Of a stretch of DNA of 64,000 nucleotides, positions 11,101-26,100 are shown in pieces. A program made the position numbers and the translations under genes. A model generated the notes under the pieces. It worked only from the letters and a program-made list of their open reading frames with translations. It was not told where the DNA came from and ran no database searches. The DNA lies in NCBI RefSeq assembly GCF_000004195.4, contig NC_030683.2, forward strand, positions 86,391,410 through 86,455,409, read 5' to 3'. Numbering within the stretch: position 1 is the first letter of the stretch; each line of letters opens with the position of its first letter. This DNA is from Xenopus tropicalis (taxonomy: Eukaryota; Chordata; Amphibia; Anura; Pipidae).

Positions 11101-14100
11101 AAATGTTAATAAAACTGCCCCTGTCAGTGCACTAACTATGCACTTCCTAGATTTAGTTAATCCATGGGTTGCTGACTCTCTATTGAACTAAAAGCCTGAT
11201 ATTAGTACAGGTATTGGACCTGTTATACAGAATGCTCAGGCCCTGGGGTTTTCAGATAAGGGGTCTTTGCATAATTTGGATCTCCATACCTTAAGGGCAG
11301 TGGCACATGGAAAGATTAGTCGCCCAGGGTTAACTGGACAAAGTTCCTGGTGTTCCCCATAGATAGGGAAAGTGTCAGAGACCCGCTACATGGACCCCAA
11401 CTGCGGGTCACCTCCTTCACTTACCTGGGCATGGTAATACATAGAGACCCAATGCAATTTACAGAGTTGAACTTGACCCCTGTCCTTAAGCCCCTTAGGA
11501 CCAAACTGCAACACGGGGCCAGCCTGCCACTTTCCCTGCCCGGTCATATTAATATCCTAAAGATGATCCGGCCACCAAAATTTCTTTATATATTTCGTAA
11601 TGCACCAAATCTGCCTACCAATAAATGGTTCAGGGAAATTGATGTTTAAGAGAGTTCATCTGGGTGGGCGAATGGCCAAGAATTAAGTTGCCAATGCTTC
11701 AAACCCCGGTCAAGAAAGGTTGACTGGCCCTCCCTAACATTTTGCTATACTTCTATGCGAGCCAATTGGTAAATGCATGGTGGTGGCTCAATCCAGACCC
11801 TAATAACTAAGCCACAGTATTGGAAGCTGTGGTAATCTCTTCATTTGAGGCCTTGGCAAACCAGCTGTATAGAGGGCTACCACCAATCTACCCTTTAACG
11901 CCCCGCATAAAAACTGTAACCCAGGTTTTTGCTAGAACAGTAGGAATTTCCCATCAAAAAGCATCTAGCTGGTCCAAATGGACACTACTGTGGGGTAATA
12001 ACTCCCTAATACAATTTAGGTCCTTCCCAGGTGCTAATCTCTGAGCCACTGCAGGGGGGAAATGCCTAAGTGATGTGGTTGAACTGGGAGCTATTAAGCA
12101 ATTTGCTAAATTAAAGGAGGAATTTGGCTTGCACAACCACATGTTCTTTAGGTACCTCCAACTGAAACATGCATACCAGGCTCAATTCCCCAGGGGACCC
12201 CCCACCATTGCAGAAAGCACTCTTGAACGATATCTCCATAGATCTAATCTTTCTAAGCCGCTCAGTTGGTTTTATGCTATCCTACAGCCATATTAAGCTA
12301 AAATGGGCCCAGGACTTCCCTCAGCTAGATGAGGAAACCTGGGAAGATATACTTGAACAAACACCTGAAATTAACATAGCTACAAGAGACCGCTACATTC
12401 ACGTTAAATTTCTCAATAGAGTGTATTTAACCCCCCCACAGGCTGGCGCCAATGGATCAGGGCTACTCAGACCCAGTATTGCAACACACAGGACAAGGAG
12501 CAAAGTGCTCCCTGTTTATTGTACTTTTCATCATGTTTTGTAAATATGGCCTAATGTCTCTTTTCTGCCTTTTTACAGGAAAACTATTAGTATTGTTATG
12601 TATTGAAATGCTCCCTCTTAAAAGTTCTTGCAATGCCTAAGAAATTTAGCAGTGTCGAGACCCATAGGGTTAAATTCCTTGCTGGTTTGTGTACTCTGTT
12701 ACTAGTCTGAAAATCCCCATTAGATAAAGAAGTCCCAGTCCATGTGACTTATGCCCCAAGGTGGGATAGCATTCTCTCTAGGTCCTGGAGAGTAGTGACT
12801 ATATCCTGTTAATGTTTAATATAGTAAGTGGGAGCACATGGCTCTTCCTCTATCTATGGCATCTCCAGCTTTACAGTTTGGATGCTGGGAAGCCTAGTAA
12901 TGAAGGCTCCAGTAAAGAAGAGTGCCCTAAAAGATCCCTTTAGGTTAAGTTGGGGAACAAGGCCCCTATAAACAAAGAACAAAGTGAACAACTGTTCTAG
13001 TACTAGAACATACTAGTACATAGTGTAACCTTGTTATGCCTTAGGAGTAGCCTAAGCATCAGTAAAGACCTTTATAGGATTACAGCAGTTACGCCTTTTA
13101 CAAGCCGGTTGTGTTTCCAGTAATTCATGTTAATGAGGAAATGAGCTGTGTGTGTAAAAAAGGGTTTGTGTGTTAGATAAACAATTCATTTGGGTCCTGT
13201 CTGATTCCAAAAAACTCGGTATGGTCAGAATGTATGTTCAACTGGCAGATTGATATGATTCAATACGTTTCAATCAATATTGATATTTATCGTTGTCTAA
13301 GCATGCAGGGTTTGTTATCCCAATCCAGCAATGATATATATATTTTTAAATTCTCTTAAATTGATAGACATATACTATCTATTGACTGGTACAGTAAAGG
13401 TTAGTGCTTTGTATAGATACATGTAGAAACTTAATGATAAAAATAAATATACCTGAAAAGTTTGGCCTCTTTTTAGCATTCTGATTCCAACATCTCTGCA
13501 TCAGATCAATCATCTGTTGGCATTCCACGGGGCGTTCTTCCGAAATGTCATGGATAGGTGGGCGTTTTCCCGCTGCAACCTTAACAATGATGTTCAACAT
13601 GCTAGCACCTATAATACATTTTAGATACATTTCTTAGCTTGGATTTGAGAGAATGTATTAGGATAGTCACAAGAAAATGCAACTGTACACAACAGTGTCC
13701 ATTATAAATTTGCTACTATTGATATTTACCAACCTGAACAATATACTGCTTGCAGGGGTACCTCTGGCAGTAGATCTAATACTATAACCCTTAACCCTAA
13801 AACAATGCCAGCTTGTGCTTGTACTGGGATGAGAGTGGCATGATTACTGGTGTAGAAAGGCAATTGCCCTCTGTAAACTAAAATTAGGCTCTCAAAGGAT
13901 TTTAAACCAAACATAAAGTCCAACTGTGTAATTTAGTCTTATTTAGATGTTGAAAAATTACACATGCAAAAAAATTTACTAAGAAGAATTCTGCTGACCA
14001 AAACATAATTATAGATGCAACAGTGATTGGCTATTCGGTAGTCCCATGTGGACTGCTGGCCTGCAGGAGGCTCTGCTTGGAGTAAAACATGTTGGGGTAT

Positions 14101-17100
14101 GTAATAAAAGTAGGAAAAATGCAGAAATAAGAACAAAAATTAGCATTTTGCAATGTAATATGTTTTATGTTATGTAATTGTTAACTGTAAATATATAAAT
14201 ATATATATTGTTATACTGTATACTGTCTATTTATAATTTTACTGCATACGCTGCTTGCTGAAGCAAACTATAATATTTACAAGTTTTTAGTTCCACTGAA
14301 GTATCGGTTGATAAATACTTTTGTGTGTAAAGGAAAAACTGTTCCCACAAATTACTTTTATTACCTTCCTCAGTTTAGGGCAGATTTTGCTAACTTTATG
14401 GGGCACATTTACTAATCCACGAACGTCCGAAAAGCGTCCAAATGTGTTTTTTTCGTAATGATCGGTATTTTGCGACTTTTTGAGCGCTCAATACGAAAAA
14501 GTCGTGACAATTCACGAAAGTCGTAATGGCTATGAAAAAGTCGCGACAATTCACAAAAGTCATAATGGCTATGAAAAAGTCGTGGCAATTCACGAAATTT
14601 GTACTGGCTATGAAAAAGTCGCGACAATTCACAAAAGTCATAATGGCTATGAAAAAGTCGCGACAATTCGAGCAAGTCGCAAGGCTACGAAAAAGTCGCA
14701 AAAAATACGAAAAAGTCGCAAAATGTTCATTTTCCAATCCGAATTTTTCCCATTTGGATTCGTGGATTAGTAAATCAGCCCCTAAATGTGCCCTACTGTA
14801 GCCCTTAGTAACCTATAAGATCTTGTCTTTCATTTTCTAACTGCAATTACATGAATCAAAACTAATTACTGAATGGCTGACAAGGGCATCTAGCTGCATG
14901 TATAAGAAAATAATATAGTTACCTGCATAAGGTTTTTTCTGTGCGAGTAGTTCCCAAATAACAATGGAGTAACTAAAACAAATAAAGAAAAAACAAGGGA
15001 AAAGAAGTCATTTTTTTCCTTCAAGTTTGTCTCTTTTCAGTACCTTTGAAATGTTCACCTTTACAAGTTAGTCAAGGAGGTTATTAAATGAAGAGACTTA
15101 AAATCAATGAAAACTAAAAGACTTAGAAGGCCTTCCTTAGGGATGACTTTTATTATCAATAGATAATGATTTTCACATTTCAGATTCAGAAATACACTAA
15201 AATTGTAAGACAATCTAAATTATATGCCCATTCCATCAGGAATGTTTGTTGTGTAGGAGACAATACTTGTATGTACCAAAATGATTTCATGAACGTTGTC
15301 TATAGATAACAAAATAACAGGCTTTTTAAGACTTTTAAAAGAAAAGAAATCAAATCAAATTATGTTTCTCTTAATTAATAAAATCTACCATTTAAAAAAT
15401 TTGTCACAATGCCTTGTAAAATAAAGAATGTTGATCCTTTCAAATAAATACAAGTTCCAATGTGCATAAGTGTATAGGACTAGTGTTGAGAGAAATGTTT
15501 TGTATGATATGGATTGTATGGTATTCACAGCAAATATCACCATCAGCGAATATTTTTGTGAAACTGACGCAAAACTTTGCTGTAAAAAACAACCATAGAC
15601 TGCAATGCATTCTACACAGGCAGCAAAAAAGTTGCTGTGAATAAACGGAAAACACAGCAAAAACAACCATAGACTCCACTGTATTTTGAGCAGAAAAAAG
15701 AAAAGTCACCATGAAAAGAAAATTGCCACAGATAAAGCTACCCATTGACTTGGATACATTTTAGAATTTTTTTGTGTAACAGGACAGATTTGCTCATCAC
15801 TACTTAGGAGCAATTAAATCCACACACAAAAGAAAATCTTTTATCTGGAAAAATTGGGACATGGGGTTTTTTAGATAAGCAATCTTCAACATTATATACC
15901 AGGGGTGGGCAAACTTTTTGGCTCACGGGCCACATTTACTCACCCCCGGGCAGGACCGGGCCAGGGCGGGCAGGGCCAGGCCAGCATTACGGCCCCCTTC
16001 GTCTCTTTAATTCCAGCACGCCAATGACACCAAGTCTCGCGTGATGAGACTTGGCGTCATCGGCGGGCCTGATTAAAAAGGCCAAGGGGCCGGATGTGGC
16101 CCGCGGGCCGTAGTTTGCCCACCCCTGTTATGTACACTCAAAAGGATTCATGCAGCTCAGAGAAAAGGGAAATCTTAAAAAAAAAAAAGCTTTTATGGGA
16201 AATGGCCGTCTTGTAATTTGTAGCTTTCTAGATATTGGTCTTCCCGATAAGAAAACCCATACCCATACTTAGATATGGGATATTTAGAGATCTAGATTCT
16301 TAACAGTGGGGATGAGCTAATGATTTTTTTAGACATGTTATTAGAGAAGATCAGACATAGTTCTGAGTTCTCTTTTTTAGTTTAGGAGATGAAGGTAGTT
16401 GTTTTAGGATAAAAATGAGAAATTAAAAATATATTTGTATACTATTAGGACCAAACCTGCCACTGACTGTTTAATAAAAAAAAATAGGCAGAGGACAAGT
16501 AAATACAGTAAGTAGTAACTGATGGTGCATTTTTTTAAATAGTATTTTTACTCAAGTCCTTTTAAAATGGTTAAAACATATTTGCATTTGGGAAAGTTAT
16601 GTCCAGCTATGCCTAGCAGGGTAGCCTTGATACAGGAGCCTTCCTGCAGCAATATAAAAATGCAAGGATAGATCTAATTAACTGTAGTTTAAATCTGACC
16701 TGTAAACATCATATTTAGTTCCTGGAAGTCGACTGCTCTGCAGGAACATTTCCGGAGGAATGTAACTTAAGGTTCCTTTTATTGCAGATCTTTGTATGTA
16801 TTCATTTCTGGTTGAATTTTCTTTCCATTTGGAGAGCCCAAAGTCAGAAATCTAAAAAAGAGAAAATCCATCATGTAAATACTTCATACAGATGCCATAC
16901 TTCACAAGGCCTGCTTAAATGTCAAATTACAAACACTGCTAAAACTAATGTTTATAAAATATTTAACCACTTCTTTTGAACAGAATTAAAATTAACAGGG
17001 ATTTATGCACAGTCCATTAAACACAGGGAGAGGCTAAATTATAATAGAAGGTATACAGACAAAAAACATGCAATTTACAGAGAAACTTTTGTATAAAAAA

Positions 17101-20100
17101 TTGCAGTATATTCTTCCCCAAACATGCTATTTTGCTTAAACAATTAAACTTGTGTTCAGAGCTTGTGCTTTCTTGATAACATATAAAGTGCTTGAATCAT
17201 CACTCAGTTTGAACAAAACTGCAATGATCTCATATACAGACAGGGCAGATTTATGTTAGCCTGCAGGTTGGACTAGACTGGTATGTACCCTAGCTGTGCT
17301 TCTAAACTAGTTTTGCCACCTGTTTGGTTTTGACCCAGACAGCCAAGTTTTCAAAAGGGCTGAGTCAAAACTGCCTGCCCAGTCTTCCAAATTAGAAAAA
17401 CATGGGAAGTACTCTCTGAGACTGATGCAGCAATCAGCCAATCGCTGATCCCCATGGCATAGCCCCGCCCCATGTAGACACTAGCCTTCCCGCCCCTGTG
17501 ATGTCACAGCCCATCCTTTCCCCACCCCCTATGACATCGCCGTCCACCCCCTGCCCAGAGTAGAGAGCCAGGAAAGGTGGAAGCATTTTTAGTATTTTCT
17601 TAGGAATAAAATTGTGCGTGTAATTATAGCATGGACCTTTGGCAACTGGTATTTGGCTTTCCCTAATTTAAAAATGTTCTGTGTGAATGACCACTAAACT
17701 GGAGTATATTACCTTCTCAGGAAACTGTTGAATGATAAAAGTTGTTATTCTACTTTTATGTCTATGAATCAAGAATTACTATGAATCCTTTTATACTACT
17801 TATACTGTAGCCTGAGACCTTTGCCTTTAAACAAAAAAATCACTTTATATACAATCTGCCATGGGTATTCAATCTGCTTCTGCTGTGTTTCCCACCATTG
17901 TTACAACTAGCTTGTTATTCATACAGGTGCAGAGGTTATGACATGAGATATTGGGAATTGTAATCTGGCAGAACCACGTGCAATGTGCAGATTGATAAAA
18001 CTGAGGAATATAAACAAAGAGCAATTCTAGGCATATAGTAGTACTATTTTAAGTGGTTGATAATGACTGGAATTATAGTTCAGTAATTTCTTTCAGATAA
18101 AGATTCTGCTCCAAGATTCTGCATGATGTATGTAATCACCTGTATTAAATGCACCCTTTTAGGACTGATAACTATATCGTACATTTTAAGAATGTAATAT
18201 TTCACTGCGGACTATGCTTAACTTTTATATTGAGCCTTCATACTGCTTCATATGTATGGGTGATGGATGCACAGATGTATTTATTACTGGCTTGCAGACA
18301 CCAATTTGTTTTGGAACACATTTAAGATAAGCAAGTGGAACTGATTTATGAAGCTACGAAACCATTTTAAACAATGTCACTATTAAGACAGAAAATTTGA
18401 AAAGGGCAGAAAAATTGCTTGCAAGGAGTTCTTTTGCATACAAGATAATAAGAATCAAGGGAATTGACTCTACGCAAGGTACATAATCCTTTCAGTGCTG
18501 AGAGTTTCACACTCCATGTTAAATGAGAAGGAAAGGTAAAAATTAAGTAAGCTTTAGGGCTCTGGCCCGCGACAAATCTCCCTTGTCACGGGCGACTAAT
18601 CTCCCCGAACTACCATCCCACCGGCGAACATGTAAGTCGCCACTGCATGTTCCATCCCACCGGCGACTTACATGTTCACTGGTGGGATGGCAACTGATGG
18701 CTCTCGGATGGCAACTCGGGGAGATTAGTCGCCCGTGAACAGGGAGATTTGTCGCGGGCGACTAATCTCCCTGTGTGCCAGAGCCCTTATCTGAAAGGTC
18801 TATGTAAATACAGCCATAAGCACTCACAGAAGAACTCTATCTAAAGAAACACAGGATTTCTTGTCTCCTTTTTTGTAAACATGTTCTTAGGGTGTCTGGC
18901 TTCCTCTCTCAGAAAAATCCTTCATTCTCAGGGCCTGAGTCTGCACAGTTCTCTTCTCTATCCCTTTTCCTGCTCCCCACTCCCTCAACAATTCATAAAA
19001 CTCCCTCCCCCCATCCTTAGGAATGTGTAATCTGAGCTATAAGGGCTAGAGCTATACAGCAGGAAGCCATGAAGACCAAGCTAAAATGGCAGCTGCTATG
19101 TAAAACATACAGAGAGCGCTTCTATGGCTCTTTACTCAGATATGATAAAGTTTTCTGTAGAATAAATATAGTGTTCTAGAAAGCACTAATGTGGCAAATA
19201 TATTAGCAGTAAAATGACAAAATGACTTTCCTTTTCCGTTAATTTAATGCCAGGTGGTTTTTGAACTTGTTTTCTCATTTCTCTCTTTCAGGGCATTACC
19301 TGGGGAGGGATTTTAATTTAATTTACCTTTTCATTTTGTGCAATTACAAGTCCATAACAAAATGCAAACATTTTTTTTATAATAGAGATATATAGTAGAA
19401 GCATATTTTATTATACGCATGAAAATATAACTGGTTGGAAAAGCATAATTTCACTCAAGCATGCCAATATCAAATATGTAAATATGTATAGTTTTATGGA
19501 GATACTCCTGCTCTCTGCCCACACCTGCTGACCCTCCCTCCTGTCTGATAACCCAAGATCTTGCTGTATACTTTCAAAACAAAGAAGACATGGTTAGAAA
19601 TGAGATGAGAAAAGGCAATCATTATTAAAAATGAAAATTGTTTGCTTATAATGAGAAGAGATATAAGGAGATGACTTTTCTGTAATTCATGGCTGTATGG
19701 ATAGTTATTTATTGTATCCTATAAGTTAGTGCTTTCTTACCCCATATTCTGATTTGTTTATTCTTTTTCCACTGTTTGTAAATGGGTTGTTTCTGTTGTA
19801 TTGTTTGTATTCTCCTTAACATGATGGTTATTTATACTAAATTACAATTTCCGAGAGTTGTTACCTACCTAGTGATAAAACTGATGAGCACATTTTTACA
19901 GCAGGAATGGATTCACTGCGAAATTCTGCATTTTTTAACGGAAAAAAATTGTGGTTGTGTCAAAAAAAGGCGCAAAAGTCATACAGTAGCTACATTTCAC
20001 AATTTTTTTTGCCGTTTCACACATTTTTTACAGTTTTGCAGTAAAAGGTAAGAAATGCATGTGCTGCCCTTATTGTGTACACCCCAGGTCAATATCCCCC

Positions 20101-23100
20101 TATACAATAAAATATTTGAATGGCATGTTAAGTAGCTGCTACTAGTTGCTCAGTGTGGTTTCACCCTAAGAGGCATCTTTTGTACAGTTGTTCCTGAGTG
20201 ATACAGTCATGTATGTAAGGGTCAACTCAAATGAATAACCAACTAAATTAAAAATTGAGATAATTGGCAGAAACATTATACCCCCAATACATAATGCAGA
20301 TACAGTTCCAGACTGAACTAATAACAATGGGCATAGAGAAGGGAAAAATACCTGTCCTATACTGCCTTGATGCACTCCTGATACAATTATTCATTGTATT
20401 TAAGAAATACATTTGTAGGTGTTATCATGTATCATGCAATCAGGTGGCAGTGAACCCTCTTGCTTCAAACTATTTAGCCTATTTCATGGTCATTCCCTAA
20501 TTCTGTATGGGAAAAAGGAAGCATGATAGATGGAATAATAGAGTATAGTATGTAGAGAAAAGAGACTAGGATAATAAAGAGTTTGAGGTAGGGGAGGAGA
20601 GGAGGAATTAAAGTTTTGAGAGTGGGCCCTATGGTCCAGGTTTCCTGGTGGGCCCCTGCCATCTCAGTCCGACAATGCATGGCCATAAGTATTGTTGAGA
20701 CATAATGTAAGTTTTATCATCATGTGTACAGTAATGTAGAATTTGTGACATGACTGACAAATAAACTGGCTGACTGTTCATAAAATGACATTTTCCACTG
20801 GGAGTTTGATTTATTATCTGCATGATTAGGGTGGCAGTGCTCTAATGTGAGTATTACTTACGTGTATATCCTACTGTGTCTTGGATGTATGTAACTTCTA
20901 AACTGACAGTGTAGCTCCCTTTCCAGCTGAGGACTGTCACTGGAATGCATGGGGCAGCACTTGTACTGATTCTGATCATAAGCAATGTCCTTGTATCTAT
21001 CTCAACCACTCAATAGTTTTCTAAAAATAATGCTTTTTAATAAGCAGAGTTCTGTTTGCGGAAAAAGTACACAATGCAACTGTATTGTGAACATATTTTT
21101 ATTCAATAGTCATATCCTATGTTAATTACTTTCTATTTGGACTCTTGAGTATCCAACTGTTTTCAAGCAATAAAAACAACAGCATTTTGTAATGTAGTAT
21201 CTTAACCTTCCATCTGTCTTTTTTAGATTTATTATTTGTAATTCCTGGAAAATAATTTCTTCTTCAATCATGCTGATTTCATGCTGGCCCAAATCTCAAC
21301 TCCAATTAACCCAAGAAGTAGTATAGTGACAGGATGTTCTAATTGACTCAATAACATAACTGTAAGCAGCAATCATCATCAAGCTCACTCTACCGTGCAT
21401 ATACTGTAAATGAGCTCTAAAATCCAGTGCTAGTGAAAAGAAATCCCAGTTTATAGCCATTGTTATTTCTAATAACTGAAACTGAATGGTATGTTGTTCA
21501 AATAAAATCTGTTAATGGAAAAGAATACCATGGAATCACGATATATGAGACTAGCCTTTCTGACTGGATATGCAGTTTTGCAGACTTGCAAAGCATATTT
21601 AGTGGCAAATTTATCAAAATATGAGATTAGAGCTGACAACAGAAAATCTCACCAACTTTCTTTTTTAACCCTGTGGGATATTTAAAAATGTGTCAAATGG
21701 GGAACTCTGACTTTCACCCACTGATAAACATACTTCTAAAAATCCCACAGGAATGAAGAGAAAGCAGGTGATTTTTTATGTCTCTAATCTTACATATCAC
21801 GCTGGTTCTTGAAACAAAACATTATGTACAAAACTGTCTATGTACAGATTAATTTGCAAGTCTATGCTTGTATTTACAGACTACAGAGGGGTAAACAATT
21901 ATTCACTGTTCTTATGCAAATTGTACAACGCCCTACCAATCGGTCTAGAGCTAATCAGTCAACTATTCCAAAAGTCATTTGGTGTTAAACGCATTATAAT
22001 ATGTCATTATTGAGGTCACTACAAAGCAGCACAAACAGCATATTTTTAGTTGATATTCTAGTGGAATCACACTGACGGCTCAGTTCTCAGAAAGAAAACG
22101 GCAAAACATTTCTGAAAATTTAGCTAAAAAATGTTGTTTTTGTGCTTATATCCATTGAATTCATGAATCTTAGAGGAATAGTTCAATGTAAACATGAAAA
22201 TGGGTAAAATAGATAGACTGTGTAATAAAAAATATTTCTAATTTAGTTGGTTAGGCAAAAATGTAATCTATAAAGTGGGCAGATGTCTAACATAATAGCC
22301 AAAACACTACTTAATCCTAATTAATCCTTAATCCTACTTAATTAAGTCACTTATTGGTTACTGACTGCTAACAGTTTAGAGAGGTGTAAAGCAGGAAGTA
22401 GTGTTCTGGATATTATGTTAGATATCCATTCACTTTGACCTTTATAGATTACATTTTTGCCTAACTAACTATATTGAAAATATTTTTTATTTTGCGCAGT
22501 CTATCCATTTTACCCAGTTTCATATTTACACTGAACTGTTTTTAAAGGACATGTAAAGTCTATTTGACTGGGGGTCAACTCCCCAGTGAAATAGATTGCT
22601 AAGATTTTTAACCCAGGTTGGCGCTCCTTCCTATAAGCGCTCCAGGCGTCCCCTGTTTGTGCATGCACAGTAGAGTAAACCCAATAGGATTGTTTTGCTT
22701 CCAATAAGGATTAATTATATCTTAGTTGGAATCAAGTACAAAGAACTGTTTTATTATTACAGAGAAAAAGGAAACCATTTTAAAAAATTTGAATTACAGT
22801 ATTTGGTTATAATGGAGTCTATGGGAGATGGCCTTCATGTAATTCGGAACTTTCTTCATAACAGGTTTCCAGATAATGGATGCCATACCTGTACAACAAG
22901 TAACTTTTAAGTTCCTTAACCAACATTTAATTTTCATTCACAACCAATACACTCATGATATCAGTCACTGACAGATTTCTGGCTCTAATTGGCAGATAGT
23001 TGTCTGCAGCAGAAAAAATAATTGACACTGTTAAACCATTAAGCACACTGTTAAACCATTTATTTCTCAAAACTCTAAACTTTAATAAAAGGCACTAAGG

Positions 23101-26100
23101 GGCCGATTCACTAAAGGTCGAAAAAACGAGTGCTATTTATAGCATGCATTAAAAATATTATCACTTCTTATTTTTTGCAAGTTAACGATCGATTCACTAA
23201 AAGGACACTTGTCTGAATTAAGAAGCGATGTTCTTGGCTTATTTATCTGACGATGAGCGGTTTTAAGCAATATTTTAACGCATGAGTGATAATTTCCACC
23301 GCGTGCGATATTTTTCATCGCACTTGATATTAGCGCACACTATTACGCTCGTAGCAGTTACTTTCTGAAAACTACTTTTCTGAGAATTACCATTTCCCTG
23401 AAAACACAAGCATGCATCACTCTAGGAAGATCACATATTTGAAAAAATCCGACTGCAAAGTCCATCTTGTCACCAGAGACAATCACCAGCTACAATTTTG
23501 TTCAGTAACGCCTACTTCTGGGAGGCATTAAGTTTCACAGTAATTATCGCCACATTTTACACGTTTAACTCTTCATATGTGTTTGTAAATCATGCGTTAG
23601 TATTATTTCTATGTGATAATTACTGCAATGTGTTAAAAATAACGTTTTGCTATAATGCGTTTTTTTGCACATGTGATATGAGTGTTAACGCATGCGAAAT
23701 TACGTTGATGAATTGGTACTTATTTATCGCATGCTTTTTAAGGCAAAAAAGCATGCGATAAGCGTTATCGACCTTTAGTGAATCGGCCCCTAAATTTGCT
23801 CAGGGCAATAACCCATAGCAACCAGCAGGTAGCATTTACTGGTCACCTGTTTAAAATCAAACTTGCAATGGTTTACTGCTCATGGGCAAACTTAGTGTCT
23901 TTTATTACATATGGGGGCTATAATCATTTTTATTTGTAGAGATATAGCGAACCTCGCAAAAAAAGTTGGCAAAAACTTCCGCCAAAAAGTGCGAACGTTC
24001 GCGAACTTTGCGAACCCCATAGACTTCAATGGGAAGGCGAACTTTAAAACCTAGAAAAGCCATTTCTGCCCAGAAAACTGATTTTAAAGTTGTTTAAAGG
24101 GTGCCACGACCTGGACAGTGACATGCCGGAGGGGGATCAAGGGCAAAAATGTCTCTGAAAAATACGTTGTTGACACAGCGTTGCGTTTTGTGCTGTAAAG
24201 GGCACAAATCACACTACATTCCTAAACTTGTGTAATAAACTGCTTTAAAACGTCCGGCGTCTACATGCCAATCAAGTCGTGTAAAGGTTAGGGCCGGTTC
24301 ACATGCAAAGACAAAACGCCGCGTTTACTGCAACGAAAAAAAACGCAAAAAGCTTTAATGATACCGTCAAGTGAGCGAATAATAGTTTTTACTAGTTGCT
24401 TGTCACCTCCAGGACGTTCGTCCTGTCGGTGGGAATATTTCTGTAGTGGTGTGTTTAGCAGTCACCGTGCTTGTGCGCACGTGCAGGCAGAGGTAATTCA
24501 ATGTCAGTGAAGTGAACCAAAAAACACTGATTCTGCAGTGTGGGCCCAGTTTTGGACTACTTTATTGATCACCTGCGGTGACCATAAAAGATACAATTTT
24601 GCCGCTGTTGCAGAACCCTGAAAAATCAGGCATGTGTACATTCCTGAAAAATTATGTTTTTTTTTGTCACAGCCACTGAAGCACCGAGGCCAGAAAAAAT
24701 ATGGCATATAAATGCTGAAAATAATCGTTTTTTTGTTGCAGGCACTGAAGCACAGAGGACAGAAAAAATATGTTAGATACATGGTATCACAACCATACCG
24801 CAGGCAGAACCTTTAAAATAAACTAAGATAGCGAACCAAGCACTGATCAACCATGTTTTAACAGCGACTCGAATTTCGATAGCTGCACATTGGAAAACTC
24901 TAACGCCAGCCTGACTGTCCCTTCTCAGCCTGTCAGTTACAGCTTCTAATGCTAACAGACATCTACTGCACAAATATGGCCACCCCCTCATAGAGGGACA
25001 TGGGGGATCAGATAGGGAATGTAAAAGCTTGGACAAATATATGTTAGATAAATGTTGAAAATATTTGTTTTTTTGTTGTCGCAGCCACTGAAGCACAGAG
25101 GCAGAAAAACTCAGGATTTACCTGTTCAAAAAGGAGGACGCTAAAGGACAGCTGTGTGTGGAGTCATGCGGCGTGCAGAGAAGGTCAGCTGCATGGGGAG
25201 TCAGAACAAGTCTTCCGGCGTGCAGTAACCCTCTGAGATCCATGCCTCAAACCAGTAGGATTTGCACCCTAGTTTGTACGGTGGAGGAGGAGGACGCTAA
25301 AGGACAGCTGTGTGTGGAGTCATGCGGCGTGCAGAGAAGGTCAGCTGCATGGGGAGTCAGAACAAGTCTTCTGGCGTGCAGTAACCCTCTGAGATCCATG
25401 CCTCAAACCAGTAGGATTTGCACCCTAGTTTGTATGGTGGAGGAGGAGGACGCTAAAGGACAGCTGTGAGTGGTGTCAAGCGACTTGCAGAGAAGGACAG
25501 CTGCATGGGCAGTCAGAACAAGTCTTCCAGCGTGCAGTAACCCTCTGAGATCCATGCCTCAAACCAGTAGGATTTGCACCCTAGTTTGTACGGTGGAGGA
25601 GGAGGACGCTAAAGGACAGCTGTGAGTGGTGTCAAGCGACTTGCAGAGAAGGACAGCTGCATGGGCAGTCAGAACAAGTCTTCCGTCATGCAGTAACCCT
25701 CCGAGATCCATGCCTCATTCATTTTAATAAAGGTCAGGTAATCCACACTTTTGTGACCTAGGCGAGTTCTCTTCTCAGTTACAATCCCTCCTGCTGCACT
25801 GAAGGTCCTTTCTGAGAGGACACTTGAGGCGGGGCAAGACAAGAGGTTTATGGCAAATTGTGACAGCTCTGGCCTCAGATCAAGCCTGCGCACACAGTAG
25901 TCCAGGGGTTCATTGCTCCTCAGAGTGTCGATATCTGCAGTTAATGCCAGGTAGTCCGCTACCTGCCGGTCGAGGCGTTCTCTGAGGGTGGATCCAGAAG
26001 GGTTCTGGCGCTGCCTTGGACTGAAAAAACTTTGCATGTCTGACGTTACAGAGTGGCCAAAGTGCATTGTCCTTGCAGGTGTGCTCGTGGGAGGATTACC

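Larger units (their letters stand above)
16852..23928 (-). other. ankk1 intron 2, part downstream of the hAT element
   Basis: Mostly AT-rich unique-looking sequence with scattered MITEs listed separately. A repeat-like GC-rich stretch at 17290-17590 (TTTTGACCCAGACAGCC, then CCCCGCCCC) could not be assigned. A decayed fragment of the TAGTGATGAGC MITE group lies around 19890-20045. No exon is seen between exon 2 and exon 3, and the splice phases need none. Confidence 0.5.

Noticed and set aside
14396..14801. Overlapping frames of 87-113 codons on both strands with repeated motifs
   Set aside because: Produced by the ~39-bp tandem units of the Harbinger-like MITE.
23498..23761. 87-codon plus-strand hydrophobic frame
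   Set aside because: Wholly within the Harbinger-like MITE at 23099-23790.
25158..25469. 103-codon plus-strand frame with a repeated protein segment
   Set aside because: It lies in the 156-bp minisatellite of the hAT element and stays open only because the period is a multiple of three.
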